A DNA stretch of 64,000 nt. Origin: Clostridia bacterium (lineage in GTDB: Bacteria > Bacillota > Clostridia > Oscillospirales > Butyricicoccaceae). Each line of letters opens with the position of its first letter. Position 1 is the stretch's first letter. The stretch covers positions 18,665 through 82,664 of the forward strand of contig JAJPXP010000017.1 in assembly GCA_021205365.1 (NCBI GenBank), in the 5' to 3' direction. The notes under the pieces were generated by a model. That model saw nothing but the letters and a program-made list of their open reading frames with translations. It made no database searches and was not told the DNA's origin. The position numbers were made by a program, and so were the translations under genes. Of the stretch, positions 25,264 through 34,854 are shown piece after piece.

Positions 25264-27588
25264 ATGCATATGCCACTTTGCTCCCGCTGCCACAAGAATG
25301 TAGCAGTTGTGTTTATCTCCAAACTGGAGGAAGGTTCCGCATCCAACGAAGGCTATTGTCTGAAATGCGCCCGTGAACTGGGCCTCAAGCCGATTGACGG
25401 CTTAATGCGCCAGATGGGCATTACGGAAGATGACCTCGACCAGATCACCGATGAAATGTCCAACATGCAGGCGCTTGCCACAACCGATGAGGACTATGAT
25501 CCGGGTGAGCAGGAAGAGGACGATTCCTTTGACTTCGGCGGTACACATACTTTCCCGTTTCTGGAAAAAATGTTTTCCCGCGGCAATGATGCCGACCCCA
25601 AGCCGGAAACCGGAACAAACCGCAGCAATAACGAAAATCAGGCAGATCTCCGGCAGAAGAAAAAAGAAGCCAAAAAACGCAAGAATCTGTCTGCCTATTG
25701 CACAGATTTAACGGCACGCGCCCGTCTGGGCAAGCTGGATGCGATCATTGGCCGGGAAAGTGAGACGGAACGCGTCATCCAGATTCTGAACCGCCGTCAG
25801 AAGAACAATCCCTGCCTGATCGGTGAACCGGGCGTCGGCAAGACCGCCGTTGCAGAAGGTCTCGCCATCCGTATCGCCAATGGTGATGTACCTTATAAGC
25901 TGAAAAACAAAGAGGTCCATCTGCTTGACCTGACCTCCCTTGTTGCCGGAACCCAGTTCCGCGGTCAGTTTGAAGGCCGTATGAAGGGTCTGATTAACGA
26001 AGTCAAGTCGCTGGGCAATATTATTCTGGTTATCGATGAGGTGCACAATATCGTCGGCGCCGGTGATGCGGAAGGCTCCATGAATGCCGCAAACATTTTG
26101 AAGCCTGCGCTGTCCCGCGGTGAAATTCAGGTGATCGGCGCGACCACCTTTGCAGAATACCGCAAATATATTGAAAAGGACGCCGCTTTGGAGCGCCGTT
26201 TCCAGCCGGTTTCCATCGGCGAGCCGTCCATTGACGACACCACCAAAATCCTGCAGGGCGTCCGTGGTTATTATGAAACCTTCCACGGTGTGCATATTTC
26301 CGATGCCATCTGCCATCAGGCGGCTGCCCTGTCGGAACGCTATATCACAGACCGTTATCTGCCGGATAAGGCAATCGACCTGATTGATGAAGCCTGCTCC
26401 CGCCTAAACCTCGACAGCCCGGCTACCGCACAGATCCCGGAGCTGCAGGACACGCTGGAGGATATCCATGACCAGCAGGATGATCTGCTGCAGCAGGAAC
26501 AGAACAACGAAGTCTATGAACGCATGGCCGAGCTGAAAAGCCTCGAGCTGCAGACGGAAAATAAACTGGCAGAGCTGCGCCAGGTTCCGGTACCAGAGCT
26601 GACCTCGGAACATCTGGCAGCTGTTATCGAGCTTTGGACCGGTGTACCAGCATCCAAGGTTTGTGAACAGGAATTTTCCCGCCTGATTGGCCTGGAAGAC
26701 CGCCTGCACCAGCGCGTTGTCGGCCAGGAAAAGGCTGTCACAGCTGTTGCACATGCGGTTCGCCGTTCCCGTGCGGGCATCAGCCCGAAGCACAAGCCGG
26801 TTTCCTTCCTGTTTGTCGGTCCGACCGGCGTTGGCAAAACCGAGCTGGTCAAAGCACTGGCCGAAGATCTCTTTGACACACCGGAAGCGCTCATCCGCCT
26901 GGATATGTCGGAATATATGGAAAAGCACACGGTTTCCCGTCTGATCGGTTCCCCTCCGGGATACGTCGGCTTCGATGAAGCAGGCCAGCTGACCGAGAAA
27001 ATCCGCAGGCGCCCGTATTCTGTTGTCCTGTTCGATGAAATTGAAAAGGCACATCCGGATGTCCTGAATATTCTGCTGCAGGTTCTGGATGACGGCAGGA
27101 TTACCGACGCGCAGGGGCGCACGGTGTCCTTTGAAAATGCCATTATCATCATGACCTCCAATGCAGGCTCTGACCGTTCCGGCGGTTCTGTCGGCTTCGG
27201 CAAGACGGTTTCCGAGCAGGATGAAGCCCGTGCACTCAAAGCACTGGAGGAAATCATGCGTCCGGAATTTCTCAACCGTATTGATGATATTATTTCCTTC
27301 TCCCACCTCACCAAGGACGATTTCCATGGTATTGCAGCAATCATGCTGAACCAGCTCAAGGAAACCCTTGCAGATACCGGTATCCGCCTGAGCTGGGATG
27401 ATTCCCTTGTGGATTATCTGGTGGAGGAATCCTTCTCCGTCAAATTTGGTGCACGTAACCTGCGCCGCACCATTGAGAAAAATGTGGAGGATGAGCTGGC
27501 AAACCGTATCATCGCATCATGGGAGCGTCCGCTCAGCGGCGCACATGTCACAGCAGATGAAACCGGTGTGCATATCCAGACGATTTAA
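25264..27588 (+). CDS. ClpE-type ATP-dependent protease unfoldase
   Basis: A 774-residue Hsp100 ATPase with two AAA+ modules. The N-terminus is a zinc finger (CSRC near residue 7 and CLKC near 38) instead of the double Clp-N repeat of ClpA/ClpC, which points to ClpE. Module 1 has [13 protein letters not shown], module 2 [14 protein letters not shown], each with Walker B ([19 protein letters not shown]). A UVR-like coiled-coil linker lies between them. Module 2 carries no obvious ClpP-binding loop that I can identify with certainty. No CtsR operator was found upstream. The ATG at 25264 is preceded by AAAGAAAGG at rather long spacing. Confidence 0.9.
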   Translation: MHMPLCSRCHKNVAVVFISKLEEGSASNEGYCLKCARELGLKPIDGLMRQMGITEDDLDQITDEMSNMQALATTDEDYDPGEQEEDDSFDFGGTHTFPFLEKMFSRGNDADPKPETGTNRSNNENQADLRQKKKEAKKRKNLSAYCTDLTARARLGKLDAIIGRESETERVIQILNRRQKNNPCLIGEPGVGKTAVAEGLAIRIANGDVPYKLKNKEVHLLDLTSLVAGTQFRGQFEGRMKGLINEVKSLGNIILVIDEVHNIVGAGDAEGSMNAANILKPALSRGEIQVIGATTFAEYRKYIEKDAALERRFQPVSIGEPSIDDTTKILQGVRGYYETFHGVHISDAICHQAAALSERYITDRYLPDKAIDLIDEACSRLNLDSPATAQIPELQDTLEDIHDQQDDLLQQEQNNEVYERMAELKSLELQTENKLAELRQVPVPELTSEHLAAVIELWTGVPASKVCEQEFSRLIGLEDRLHQRVVGQEKAVTAVAHAVRRSRAGISPKHKPVSFLFVGPTGVGKTELVKALAEDLFDTPEALIRLDMSEYMEKHTVSRLIGSPPGYVGFDEAGQLTEKIRRRPYSVVLFDEIEKAHPDVLNILLQVLDDGRITDAQGRTVSFENAIIIMTSNAGSDRSGGSVGFGKTVSEQDEARALKALEEIMRPEFLNRIDDIISFSHLTKDDFHGIAAIMLNQLKETLADTGIRLSWDDSLVDYLVEESFSVKFGARNLRRTIEKNVEDELANRIIASWERPLSGAHVTADETGVHIQTI

Positions 27589-27601
27589 AAAAGCAAAACC
27601 G

Positions 27602-27629
27602 CCAGCCTCCCTCCTCTGAGGGAGGCTGG
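27602..27629. repeat. GC-rich hairpin downstream of clpE
   Basis: CCAGCCTCCCTC-CTCT-GAGGGAGGCTGG. On the minus strand it is followed by CGGTTTTGCTTTTTT and looks like a terminator; on the plus strand it has no T-tract. A related CCTCCCTC/GAGGGAGG hairpin with a T-tract lies near 60110-60139. Confidence 0.55.
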
Positions 27630-27683
27630 GATGGTTGAATGTTCCATCCCTTCCCCTATTCTAGTATTCCGAGGTACATAACT

Positions 27684-27893
27684 ATGTGGAGACCGATTTT
27701 AATTGTTATTCTGGTAATCCTCCTGATTCCATCTGTCACGTTGATGCGCCAGGTGGAGGATTTAAAGCGCCGGGGCAAAAAGGAAGAAGCTGCAAAAAAA
27801 CAAAAAACCCTCAACTGGTTCAGCCGTGCGCTGATCGTGCTGTTTCTCTGCGTCCTTGCCGTCACCATGTATAACATTTACTTTGCAAAATAA
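27684..27893 (+). CDS. Small two-helix membrane protein
   Basis: A 69-residue protein with transmembrane helices at about 3-19 and 47-64, separated by a highly charged loop (RQVEDLKRRGKKEEAAKKQ). A GAGGTAC ribosome site precedes the ATG at 27684. No known family; placed between clpE and the tRNA operon. Confidence 0.6.
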   Translation: MWRPILIVILVILLIPSVTLMRQVEDLKRRGKKEEAAKKQKTLNWFSRALIVLFLCVLAVTMYNIYFAK

Positions 27894-27932
27894 TTTTTTG
27901 CCTTTTTTTCTCAAAATTTATTCATTTTTCTC

Positions 27933-27961
27933 TTGACAATCTTCCCTTCGGTTGTTATACT
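27933..27961 (+). promoter_or_regulatory. Promoter of the tRNA operon
   Basis: Perfect TTGACA (27933-27938), a 17-bp spacer and TATACT (27956-27961), 22 bp before tRNA-Gly. Confidence 0.85.
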
Positions 27962-27983
27962 AATTAAGCATTGTGAAAAGCCT

Positions 27984-28057
27984 GCGGGTGTAGTTCAATG
28001 GTAGAATGTCAGCCTTCCAAGCTGAACACGTGGGTTCGATTCCCATCACCCGCTCCA
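27984..28057 (+). tRNA. tRNA-Gly (TCC)
   Basis: Cloverleaf with acceptor GCGGGTG/CACCCGC, anticodon loop CTTCCAA giving anticodon TCC, T-loop GTTCGATTC, and an encoded CCA end. Confidence 0.97.
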
Positions 28058-28103
28058 CTTGATTTTTTTACATCACATGCAGGCACAGACAAAAGACATG
28101 TAT

Positions 28104-28180
<77 letters not shown>

Positions 28181-28215
28181 TTCTAATTGAGTCCCAATGT
28201 GCAATTGGTTTATAT

Positions 28216-28293
<78 letters not shown>

Positions 28294-28367
28294 TTTTACT
28301 TCTTCACGGTGCTTGACATTGTGAAGAACATTTTTTATAAGGGGCTTTCGGTTTCCTGCGAAGCTAT

Positions 28368-28442
28368 GGGGGCGTCGCCAAGTGGTTAAGGCACCAGACT
28401 TTGACTCTAGTATCGCAGGTTCAACTCCTGCCGCCCCTGCCA
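28368..28442 (+). tRNA. tRNA-Gln (TTG)
   Basis: Acceptor GGGGGCG/CGCCCCT with a G-U first pair, anticodon loop CTTTGAC giving TTG, T-loop GTTCAACTC, encoded CCA. Confidence 0.94.
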
Positions 28443-28446
28443 ATGC

Positions 28447-28522
28447 GGTCCATTAGCTCAGTAGGTAGAGCATCTGCCTTTTAAGCAGAGGGTCCGGGGT
28501 TCGAACCCCCGATGGGCCACCA
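28447..28522 (+). tRNA. tRNA-Lys (TTT)
   Basis: Acceptor GGTCCAT/ATGGGCC, anticodon loop CTTTTAA giving TTT, T-loop GTTCGAACC, encoded CCA. Only 4 bp separate it from tRNA-Gln. Confidence 0.97.
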
Positions 28523-28523
28523 T

Positions 28524-28561
28524 GCCGGAGCAAGCGTGATAACGCTTGCTCCGGTTTTTTC
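28524..28561 (+). terminator. Terminator of the tRNA operon
   Basis: CCGGAGCAAGCGT-GATA-ACGCTTGCTCCGG followed by TTTTTT, directly after tRNA-Lys. Confidence 0.95.
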
Positions 28562-28723
28562 TTTACAAAAATCAGCCCGCATATGGAAATACGTGCGAAG
28601 TGCAATCATCAGGGACATAGCGCCCGCGAAGAAAAAACGGCAATGCAAAGCCTTTACAGATTTCAAACAGAACACCGTACAGGGCGTTGCCCAATGGCTG
28701 GGCACACATGGGAAATATGCCTC
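28562..28723. other. Gene-free spacer after the tRNA operon
   Basis: I see no gene with a ribosome site here. Several short frames are open on both strands but none has coding-like composition or a start signal. Confidence 0.5.
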
Positions 28724-28752
28724 TTGCAACTCCCGTCTCCGTGCATTATACT
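28724..28752 (+). promoter_or_regulatory. Promoter of the nitroreductase-Sir2 operon
   Basis: TTGCAA (28724-28729), a 17-bp spacer and TATACT (28747-28752), 37 bp before the nitroreductase ATG. Confidence 0.75.
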
Positions 28753-28788
28753 AAAATTAGGAAAAACATTTCAAGGAGGGAGCAACCC

Positions 28789-29310
28789 ATGAATAACGTC
28801 ATTCAGAATATGCTGGACCGGCATTCCTGCCGCGCATTTACAGACCAGCCGATTGAACAGGAAAAAATCAATGACCTGATTACCGCTGCCCTGTGGGCGC
28901 CCTCTAGCAATAACTGCCAGACATGGCATTTCACCATGATTACCAATACGGAAAAAATCCAAAGGCTTGCTTCTGCCGTCCGGGAGGCAGATAGCCGTCC
29001 GGCAAATTACAATTTCTTTGCTCCGGCAGCCTTTTTCATTGTATCCGGTGAACGCGATAACCGCAACTGCTTCCTGGATGGCGCTGCTGCTATGGAAAAT
29101 GTCCTGCTCGCTGCAACTTCGCTGGGTTTGGGAAGCTGCTGGATCAATCAGGTGCGTGACGTATGCGATAACCCACAGGTTCGCGCGATCCTGACGGAAT
29201 ATGGTGTACCGGAAAACCATATTGTCAATGCATCTGCTGCCATTGGCTATGCAGCCAAGCCTGCCGTTGTCCATGAGCGCAAGGCAAATCTTGTTTCAAT
29301 TGTAGATTAA
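28789..29310 (+). CDS. Nitroreductase-family protein
   Basis: A 173-residue FMN-dependent oxidoreductase. Family signatures are the N-terminal RHSCRAFTDQPI (FMN phosphate contacts), WAPSSNNCQTWHF, and the C-terminal ATSLGLGSCWINQ. The short length fits the compact clostridial type; substrates may be nitro compounds, quinones or flavins. AAGGAGGGAG lies before the ATG at 28789. The Sir2 gene follows 38 bp later in the same transcript. Confidence 0.9.
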   Translation: MNNVIQNMLDRHSCRAFTDQPIEQEKINDLITAALWAPSSNNCQTWHFTMITNTEKIQRLASAVREADSRPANYNFFAPAAFFIVSGERDNRNCFLDGAAAMENVLLAATSLGLGSCWINQVRDVCDNPQVRAILTEYGVPENHIVNASAAIGYAAKPAVVHERKANLVSIVD

Positions 29311-29348
29311 CCAACGATGATATGATATTTTGGGAAAAGGAGGCCACA

Positions 29349-30080
29349 ATGGATTTACAGCAGAAAATCGCTGCCCTGCAGCAAATGATCGATGAATCAA
29401 AGAAAATTGTATTTTTTGGCGGCGCCGGTGTTTCAACAGAAAGCGGTATCCCGGATTTCCGCAGTGTGGATGGATTATATAACCAGAAATATAAATTCCC
29501 GCCGGAAACCATTCTCAGCCATTCCTTTTTCATGTCGGAAACCGAAGAATTTTATCGTTTTTATCAGGAAAAAATGCTGGAATTGGACGCCCAGCCAAAT
29601 GCAGCCCATCGCAAGCTGGCTGAACTGGAACAGGCTGGCAAGCTAACTGCCGTCATTACCCAGAATATTGACGGCCTGCATCAGGCAGCCGGAAGCAAAA
29701 AAGTATATGAGCTGCACGGTTCCGTCCACCGCAATTATTGCCGCCGTTGCGGAAAATTTTACGATGCCCGTTATGTCAAAGCCTGCGGCGGCGTACCGAA
29801 ATGCGAATGCGGCGGTACTCTGAAGCCGGATGTCGTGCTGTATGAAGAATCTCTAGACGATCGGTGCATTACAGACAGCATCAATGCCATTGCACAGGCC
29901 GATATGATGATAATTGGCGGCACTTCCCTGGCAGTTTACCCGGCTGCAGGCCTGATTCAGTATTTCCGCGGCAAAAACCTTGTTGTCATCAATAAGGGGC
30001 AGACACAGCGCTCCACCGGCGCCAATCTGACCATTGACGCACCCATTGGCAAAGTGATGAGCCAGATTATAGTACGATAA
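29349..30080 (+). CDS. NAD-dependent protein deacylase (Sir2 family)
   Basis: A 243-residue sirtuin that removes acyl groups from lysines using NAD. All family motifs are present: GAGVSTESGIPDFRS, TQNIDGLH, the catalytic His in ELHGSVH, and a zinc site formed by CRRC and CECG. The Ala-Tyr-Arg part of the desuccinylase signature is not obvious, so deacetylation is the safer assignment. The ATG at 29349 lies after AGGAGG. Coupling with a nitroreductase suggests a shared redox or NAD theme, which is inference. Confidence 0.93.
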   Translation: MDLQQKIAALQQMIDESKKIVFFGGAGVSTESGIPDFRSVDGLYNQKYKFPPETILSHSFFMSETEEFYRFYQEKMLELDAQPNAAHRKLAELEQAGKLTAVITQNIDGLHQAAGSKKVYELHGSVHRNYCRRCGKFYDARYVKACGGVPKCECGGTLKPDVVLYEESLDDRCITDSINAIAQADMMIIGGTSLAVYPAAGLIQYFRGKNLVVINKGQTQRSTGANLTIDAPIGKVMSQIIVR

Positions 30081-30096
30081 AACCAGACAAAGAAAA

Positions 30097-30128
30097 GACG
30101 CTCTCCGAATTTCCAGAGAGCGTCTTTT
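30097..30128 (+). terminator. Terminator of the nitroreductase-Sir2 operon
   Basis: AGACGCTCTC-CGAATTTCCA-GAGAGCGTCT followed by TTTT; the reverse strand also carries AAAGA/TCTTTTCTTTG, so it can serve the convergent SH3 gene. Confidence 0.85.
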
Positions 30129-30141
30129 TATATTCGAATCA

Positions 30142-30798
30142 TTACGTTTTTTTAGTAGTCGTATACTTTTCGCTGATGTATCCGGTCTTTCCGTTATACT
30201 TGATCTCATACCAGCCATTCTGCAGCTTATAGGTTGTCACAGCGGTCCCCTTTTTCAGCACGCCCAGCTTCTTGCCGTTCTTATTGGCTGCTGCACGTAC
30301 ATTCAGATCTGCCGTGGTATACACCGTCTTGGTTGCCTCCTCCGGCTTTTTGGTGGTCATATACTTTGCACTGATGTACGCAGTCTTGCCGTTATACTCA
30401 ATTTCACACCAGTCATTCTTGGTAGATTTCACTTCCACAGCAGCATTCTTCTCCAGCGTGCCGAGCTTCGTTGCCGATGTATTCGGTGCTGCACGCACAT
30501 TCAGCTTGCTCGCTGTCACATAAGCCGTTACCGTTGTATCTGCATTGTTCAAAAATCTTTTGTATACATAGCCAGTCTTATCCTTGTACTTGACCTGAAT
30601 CCAGTTACCAGAATTGCCTAGCTTTTCTGCCGTTGCGTTTTTCGGCAGAACGCATACAACCGAAGCGCTGTTATCTGGTCCGCTGCGGATATTCACTGCG
30701 GTATTTGCCGTGACATCAGCTGCCCATGCATTTGCGCACACTGCAACAGCTGCGGCAGTCCCCATTAATGCGCATTTCCATTTCTTCTGCATCGTCAT
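30142..30798 (-). CDS. Secreted protein with three bacterial SH3 domains
   Basis: A 218-residue protein with a Sec signal peptide ending in NAWA-AD, then three SH3b domains (about residues 30-88, 93-150 and 157-215). Each shows the LNVRAAPNxxxxKLGxLxKxxxV and WxEIxYNGKTxYISxxY pattern. SH3b modules bind peptidoglycan, so it probably sits in the cell wall; no catalytic domain is present. GGGAGGG precedes the ATG at 30798. It is a close paralogue of the next gene upstream, which adds SLH repeats. Confidence 0.88.
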   Translation of the reverse strand: MTMQKKWKCALMGTAAAVAVCANAWAADVTANTAVNIRSGPDNSASVVCVLPKNATAEKLGNSGNWIQVKYKDKTGYVYKRFLNNADTTVTAYVTASKLNVRAAPNTSATKLGTLEKNAAVEVKSTKNDWCEIEYNGKTAYISAKYMTTKKPEEATKTVYTTADLNVRAAANKNGKKLGVLKKGTAVTTYKLQNGWYEIKYNGKTGYISEKYTTTKKT

Positions 30799-30868
30799 GA
30801 TAATCCCTCCCATTTTAGTATTTTGTACAGTTTGTCCGCCCTACGCGGCGGTTCTATCATCTATTTAT

Positions 30869-30897
30869 ATTGTAACATGCTATTGTTTACAAAACAA
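30869..30897 (-). promoter_or_regulatory. Promoter of the SH3-domain gene
   Basis: On the minus strand TTGTTT (30897..30892), a 17-bp spacer and TACAAT (30874..30869). Confidence 0.65.
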
Positions 30898-31033
30898 CAT
30901 CGCCATCGTTACAATTCCACACCAAATCTCTTTTTTATCGTATTTTTTTGTTCAAAATATAAAAAAATAATATCTTTTCGTGATGGCTGTCCAGCAGGAA
31001 CGCAGCGGGTGGTGTATGGACAGAAAAACAAAA

Positions 31034-31061
31034 GATGCCCTCCGGGTTTCCAGAGGACATC
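31034..31061 (-). terminator. Terminator of the SH3/SLH gene
   Basis: Minus-strand GATGTCCTC-TGGAAACCCG-GAGGGCATC hairpin followed by TTTTGTTTTT. Confidence 0.8.
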
Positions 31062-31133
31062 CTTATGTATGTGAAGCAGGGATAGCTTTTTTACAATTGT
31101 ATACTGCACCTGGCTGGTGCCAGTTCCGTATTC

Positions 31134-32546
31134 TTATTTCTTATAATTATATAGGAAAGTCACAGCCTGTGCACGTGTACATGACGCATTCGGAGAGAAC
31201 TTTGTTGCACTGGTGCCGCTGGTAATCTTGTTCTGTACTGCCCAGCGAACGGCCCCATAATACCATGCACTGCTGCTGACATCCGTAAACTTTAAGCTGC
31301 CGGAAGATGCCAGCTTTCCCTCTGCATTCCACAGGAAGGTGACAATCTCTGCACGTGTACACACAGCATCAGGGGAGAATTTCGTTGCGGATGTACCGCT
31401 GGTAATTCCCTTATTCACAGCCCACAGTACAGCTTGATAGTACCATGCGTTGGAAGATACGTCTGTAAACTTGCAGGAACCGGTAACCTTCGGCTGCCCT
31501 GCCGCATTCCACAGGAAAGTGACTGCCTGCGCACGTGTGCAGGATGCATTCGGTGAGAATTTCGTCGCGCTCGTGCCTGCGGTAATGTTATTGGAAACGG
31601 CCCACTGAACAGGCGTATAGTACCATGCACTCGAAGGAACATCGGTAAAGGAAGTCGGTGTTACCGATGTGGTGGGCTTGGTCGTTGTCGTATACTGTGC
31701 GCTGATATATGCCGTTTTACCGTTGAACTTGATTTCATACCAGCCGTTGCTCAGGCCGTAGGTTTCCACCGCGGTTCCCTTGGCCAGAGATCCCAGTTTT
31801 GTACTGCTGGAGCTTGCTTCCGCACGCACATTCAAAACTGCTGTTGTATAAACAGTTGTCGTGGTGGGTGTTGTCTCTGCCGGCTTGGTTGTGGTCATCT
31901 CCGAGGTCCGGACAAAACCAACGCTATTCTTATAGGTAACGGTATACCAGCCGTCTACTGAAGCTGTCGCGGTAACACCCTCGCCTTTTGCCAGCGTTCC
32001 CAGCTTGGTTCCGCTCGTCTTCGGTACGCTGTAAACCGTTACCGCAGCCTTCGCATAAACTGTCCGCTGCTGGAAGCCTGTGGACGTCGGCTTTTCCGTT
32101 GTCGTGTACTCCGCGCTGATGTAACCGGTCGTGCCATTATACTGGATCGCATGCCAGCCATTGCTGGTGGATATAACCTGCACAGCAGCGTTCTTTGTCA
32201 GCGAACCAATCTTTGATGCCGATGTACTCGGTGCAGAGCGCACATTCAGTGAGCTTGCCGTAATATATACGGTTGTTGTTGCCGTTACCTGGTCATCTAC
32301 ATATTTATTATATACATAACCAGTCTTACCATTGTACTGAATCTCAACCCAATTTCCAAAGGTCCCCAGCTTTTCTGCCTGTGCGTCCTTCGGCAGGACA
32401 CATACAATGGAAGCGCTATTATCCGGCGCACTCCGGACATTCACCGATGCATTGGCTACAACGTTAGACGCCCATGCACTTACACACAATGTAGCAGCAG
32501 CGATTGCCCCTGTCAGCATACATTTCCATTTTTTCCGTATTTTCAT
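31134..32546 (-). CDS. Cell-wall protein with four SH3b and three SLH domains
   Basis: A 470-residue secreted protein: signal peptide ending in SAWA, four SH3b domains (about 28-88, 92-150, 160-222, 230-290) and three SLH repeats (about 300-470), each of the form FTDVSSxAWYYxAVxWAVxxxIT.GTSATKFSPxASCTRAQxVTFLWN. SLH domains anchor proteins to cell-wall polymers in Firmicutes. The mature N-terminus is very similar to the neighbouring SH3 protein, so the two arose by duplication. No enzymatic domain is seen; a wall-binding or structural role is likely. Confidence 0.92.
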   Translation of the reverse strand: MKIRKKWKCMLTGAIAAATLCVSAWASNVVANASVNVRSAPDNSASIVCVLPKDAQAEKLGTFGNWVEIQYNGKTGYVYNKYVDDQVTATTTVYITASSLNVRSAPSTSASKIGSLTKNAAVQVISTSNGWHAIQYNGTTGYISAEYTTTEKPTSTGFQQRTVYAKAAVTVYSVPKTSGTKLGTLAKGEGVTATASVDGWYTVTYKNSVGFVRTSEMTTTKPAETTPTTTTVYTTAVLNVRAEASSSSTKLGSLAKGTAVETYGLSNGWYEIKFNGKTAYISAQYTTTTKPTTSVTPTSFTDVPSSAWYYTPVQWAVSNNITAGTSATKFSPNASCTRAQAVTFLWNAAGQPKVTGSCKFTDVSSNAWYYQAVLWAVNKGITSGTSATKFSPDAVCTRAEIVTFLWNAEGKLASSGSLKFTDVSSSAWYYGAVRWAVQNKITSGTSATKFSPNASCTRAQAVTFLYNYKK

Positions 32547-32592
32547 GTTGATTCCCCCATTCCAGCATTTTGCTGTATATTAGTATGTTGAC

Positions 32593-32621
32593 ATTATATC
32601 ATTTTTTTATTTGCGAAGCAA
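32593..32621 (-). promoter_or_regulatory. Promoter of the SH3/SLH gene
   Basis: On the minus strand TTGCTT (32621..32616), a 17-bp spacer and a perfect TATAAT (32598..32593). Confidence 0.7.
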
Positions 32622-32756
32622 GAAAAATATGGTCATAATTCAACTATATTCTTGAATATCCTTAATTTTTTGTCCAAAATGCAATACTTTGTTAGAGGGA
32701 TTGAAAAGATTTACTGTAAAATAAAATCGTATATGGCAGTTTGCAAAAAGAAATAC

Positions 32757-32812
32757 AAAAAAATCGACATCCTTCCGGGCTTAAAACGCCTTCTGAGAAT
32801 GCCGATTTTTAC
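32757..32812 (-). terminator. Terminator of the aminopeptidase operon
   Basis: Minus-strand imperfect hairpin AAAATCGGCATTC..AGAAGG ... CCGGAAGGATGTCGATTTTTTTG, just after the M18 gene stop. Confidence 0.6.
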
Positions 32813-32841
32813 TTTCAGTTTTTTGCGATATTTGCCGCAGT

Positions 32842-34233
32842 TTACTTCATTTCATAGAATACTTTGAAGCCGTTATATGCTGCAAACAAATCCAGCTTTG
32901 CAATCACTTCAAACGGTGCATGCATACTCAGCACCGGAACACCGCAGTCCACAGTATCAATATTACGGTTTGCCATAAACATGGCAACGGTGCCTCCGCC
33001 GCCCTGGTCGACCCTGCCCAGCTGGCCAGTCTGCCAGATGACGCCGTTCTGATTGAATGCATACCGCATCTTTGCCATCAGCTCCGCAGTTGCATCGGAG
33101 GAACCGGATTTGCCACGGGAGCCGGTGTACTTTACCAGTGCAACGCCGCAGTTTACACGGGCATCATTGCGTTTTTCAGAAACCTGCGGATAATTCGGGT
33201 CAAATGCGTTGCAGACGTCCGCAGACAGGCATGTCGAACGCTCGATGCATTCATCAAACAACGTATCATCTGCACGGCACAGATCTCCCACCAGCGTGTC
33301 AAAGAAGCGGGACTGCATACCGGTTACGCCATCAGACCCGATTTCCTCCTTATCCACCAGAATGGCCATAGCAGTCTTCTGCGGAATCTCCTCGAGATCA
33401 AACAGCGCCGTTGCAGCCGGATACGAGCAGACACGGTCATCATGTCCATACGCGCCCACAAAAGAACGGTCAAATCCGACGTCAGACGCCTGGAATGCCG
33501 GCACACAGCTCAGCTCCGCCGACAGGAAATCTTCCTCCGTGATGCCGTATTCCCGATTCAAAAATTCCATCACCCACAGCTTGATCTTGTCAGATACCTC
33601 AATTTCTGACTGGGACGGCTTGGAACCTACCAGCACATTCATCGCTTCTGCCTCAATGCCCTTCATCATGGTCTTACCCATCTGTTCCGTTGCCAGATGA
33701 ATCAGTAGATCGGTGATGACAAAAACCGGATCACCCGGCTTATCTCCAATGCGGACATCAACAGATTCCACGCCATTTTCCGTCACACGGCAGACAACGC
33801 CGCGAAGCTCCATCGGGATTGTCGTCCACTGGTACTTCTTGATACCGCCATAATAATGCGTCTTGAACAACGCCATACCGCTGTCCTCATACAGCGGAAT
33901 CGTACGGATATCAATACGCGGCGCATCCAGATGCGCTGCCGCCAGATTGATGCCGCTTTTCATGCCGTCCTCTCCGACAACAAATAGTATAATTGCTTTA
34001 TTTCTATTTATTTTGTAATATTTATCACCAGCATGCAGCGCGGTTCCTCGCTCATAAGCGGAAAATCCCTTTGCCTCTGCCATTTCCCGCAGACGGCGGA
34101 CTGCATCCCGTTCGGTTTTTGCTTCATCCAGAAAAGCCTTATAGCCTTCCGCATAGTCCATCATGGCAGCCTGATCCGCGTCACTCATGCGGTCCCAGCC
34201 TGTCTTTTTGTCATAAAACAGCTTGTTTTCCAT
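32842..34233 (-). CDS. M18-family aminopeptidase
   Basis: A 463-residue metallo-aminopeptidase. Two-zinc-site motifs of family M18 are visible: AAAHLDAPRID (first His and Asp), VDKEEIGSDGVTG (catalytic and metal-binding Glu pair), and VPVLSMHAPFE (last His). Length matches bacterial M18 enzymes. It removes N-terminal residues from peptides in the cytoplasm; no signal peptide is present. It heads downstream of coaE on the same strand, 30 bp apart. Confidence 0.92.
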   Translation of the reverse strand: MENKLFYDKKTGWDRMSDADQAAMMDYAEGYKAFLDEAKTERDAVRRLREMAEAKGFSAYERGTALHAGDKYYKINRNKAIILFVVGEDGMKSGINLAAAHLDAPRIDIRTIPLYEDSGMALFKTHYYGGIKKYQWTTIPMELRGVVCRVTENGVESVDVRIGDKPGDPVFVITDLLIHLATEQMGKTMMKGIEAEAMNVLVGSKPSQSEIEVSDKIKLWVMEFLNREYGITEEDFLSAELSCVPAFQASDVGFDRSFVGAYGHDDRVCSYPAATALFDLEEIPQKTAMAILVDKEEIGSDGVTGMQSRFFDTLVGDLCRADDTLFDECIERSTCLSADVCNAFDPNYPQVSEKRNDARVNCGVALVKYTGSRGKSGSSDATAELMAKMRYAFNQNGVIWQTGQLGRVDQGGGGTVAMFMANRNIDTVDCGVPVLSMHAPFEVIAKLDLFAAYNGFKVFYEMK

Positions 34234-34263
34234 AAAAACGTTCCTTTCCGGAAATTTGCGGCT

Positions 34264-34854
34264 TTACCGCAGGATATCGTCATAAATCCGGTGCACCTGT
34301 GCATACAGGCTGTCCAGATCGGCGTCATTTTGAATGACATAATCGCATCTCTCTCGAAAGAATACATCTTCCTTTTGTGCATCAATCCGCAGTGCGGCAT
34401 ATTCTTCCGTGATGTTGTCGCGCACCATAATACGGGCAATCCTGGTTTCCCGCTTTGCCAGCACCGCACATGTTTTATCACACAGGTTCGCCATGCCGCC
34501 TTCAAACAGAACTGGTGCATCATAAATACACAGCGGACAGCCTTGCTTTTCATATTCTGTAAACGCATCGCGTGCTGCCTGCCGGATATACGGATGGGTA
34601 ATCGCATTCAACTGCTGCAGTTTAGCCGGGTCGGCAAATACAATTGCTCCCAGCTTCTTTCTGTCTAATTTCCTATCTGTAGATAATACATCTAAAAATA
34701 CAGATTGTATTTCATCCAGCATTGGTTTGCAGGTATCGCAAAGCGTGCGGTAAGATGCATCAGCATCTACTACACCGCAGCCAAGCTGGATAAACGCCGC
34801 GCTGGCTGCACTTTTTCCTGTACCGGAGCCACCAGTCAATCCAAGAATTTTCAT
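34264..34854 (-). CDS. coaE: Dephospho-CoA kinase
   Basis: A 196-residue kinase for the last step of coenzyme A synthesis. P-loop GGSGTGKS is at residues 8-15; VVDADASYR and IYDAPVLFEGG are family motifs. Length is typical. Its ATG overlaps the stop of the Sua5 gene (ATGA). It complements the pantothenate genes at 2.7-5.7 kb in the same pathway although it is not linked to them. Confidence 0.95.
   Translation of the reverse strand: MKILGLTGGSGTGKSAASAAFIQLGCGVVDADASYRTLCDTCKPMLDEIQSVFLDVLSTDRKLDRKKLGAIVFADPAKLQQLNAITHPYIRQAARDAFTEYEKQGCPLCIYDAPVLFEGGMANLCDKTCAVLAKRETRIARIMVRDNITEEYAALRIDAQKEDVFFRERCDYVIQNDADLDSLYAQVHRIYDDILR

Noticed and set aside
32652..32867. Possible 71-residue protein on the plus strand
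   Set aside because: It overlaps the terminator of the aminopeptidase gene, has no ribosome site and basic, low-complexity composition.
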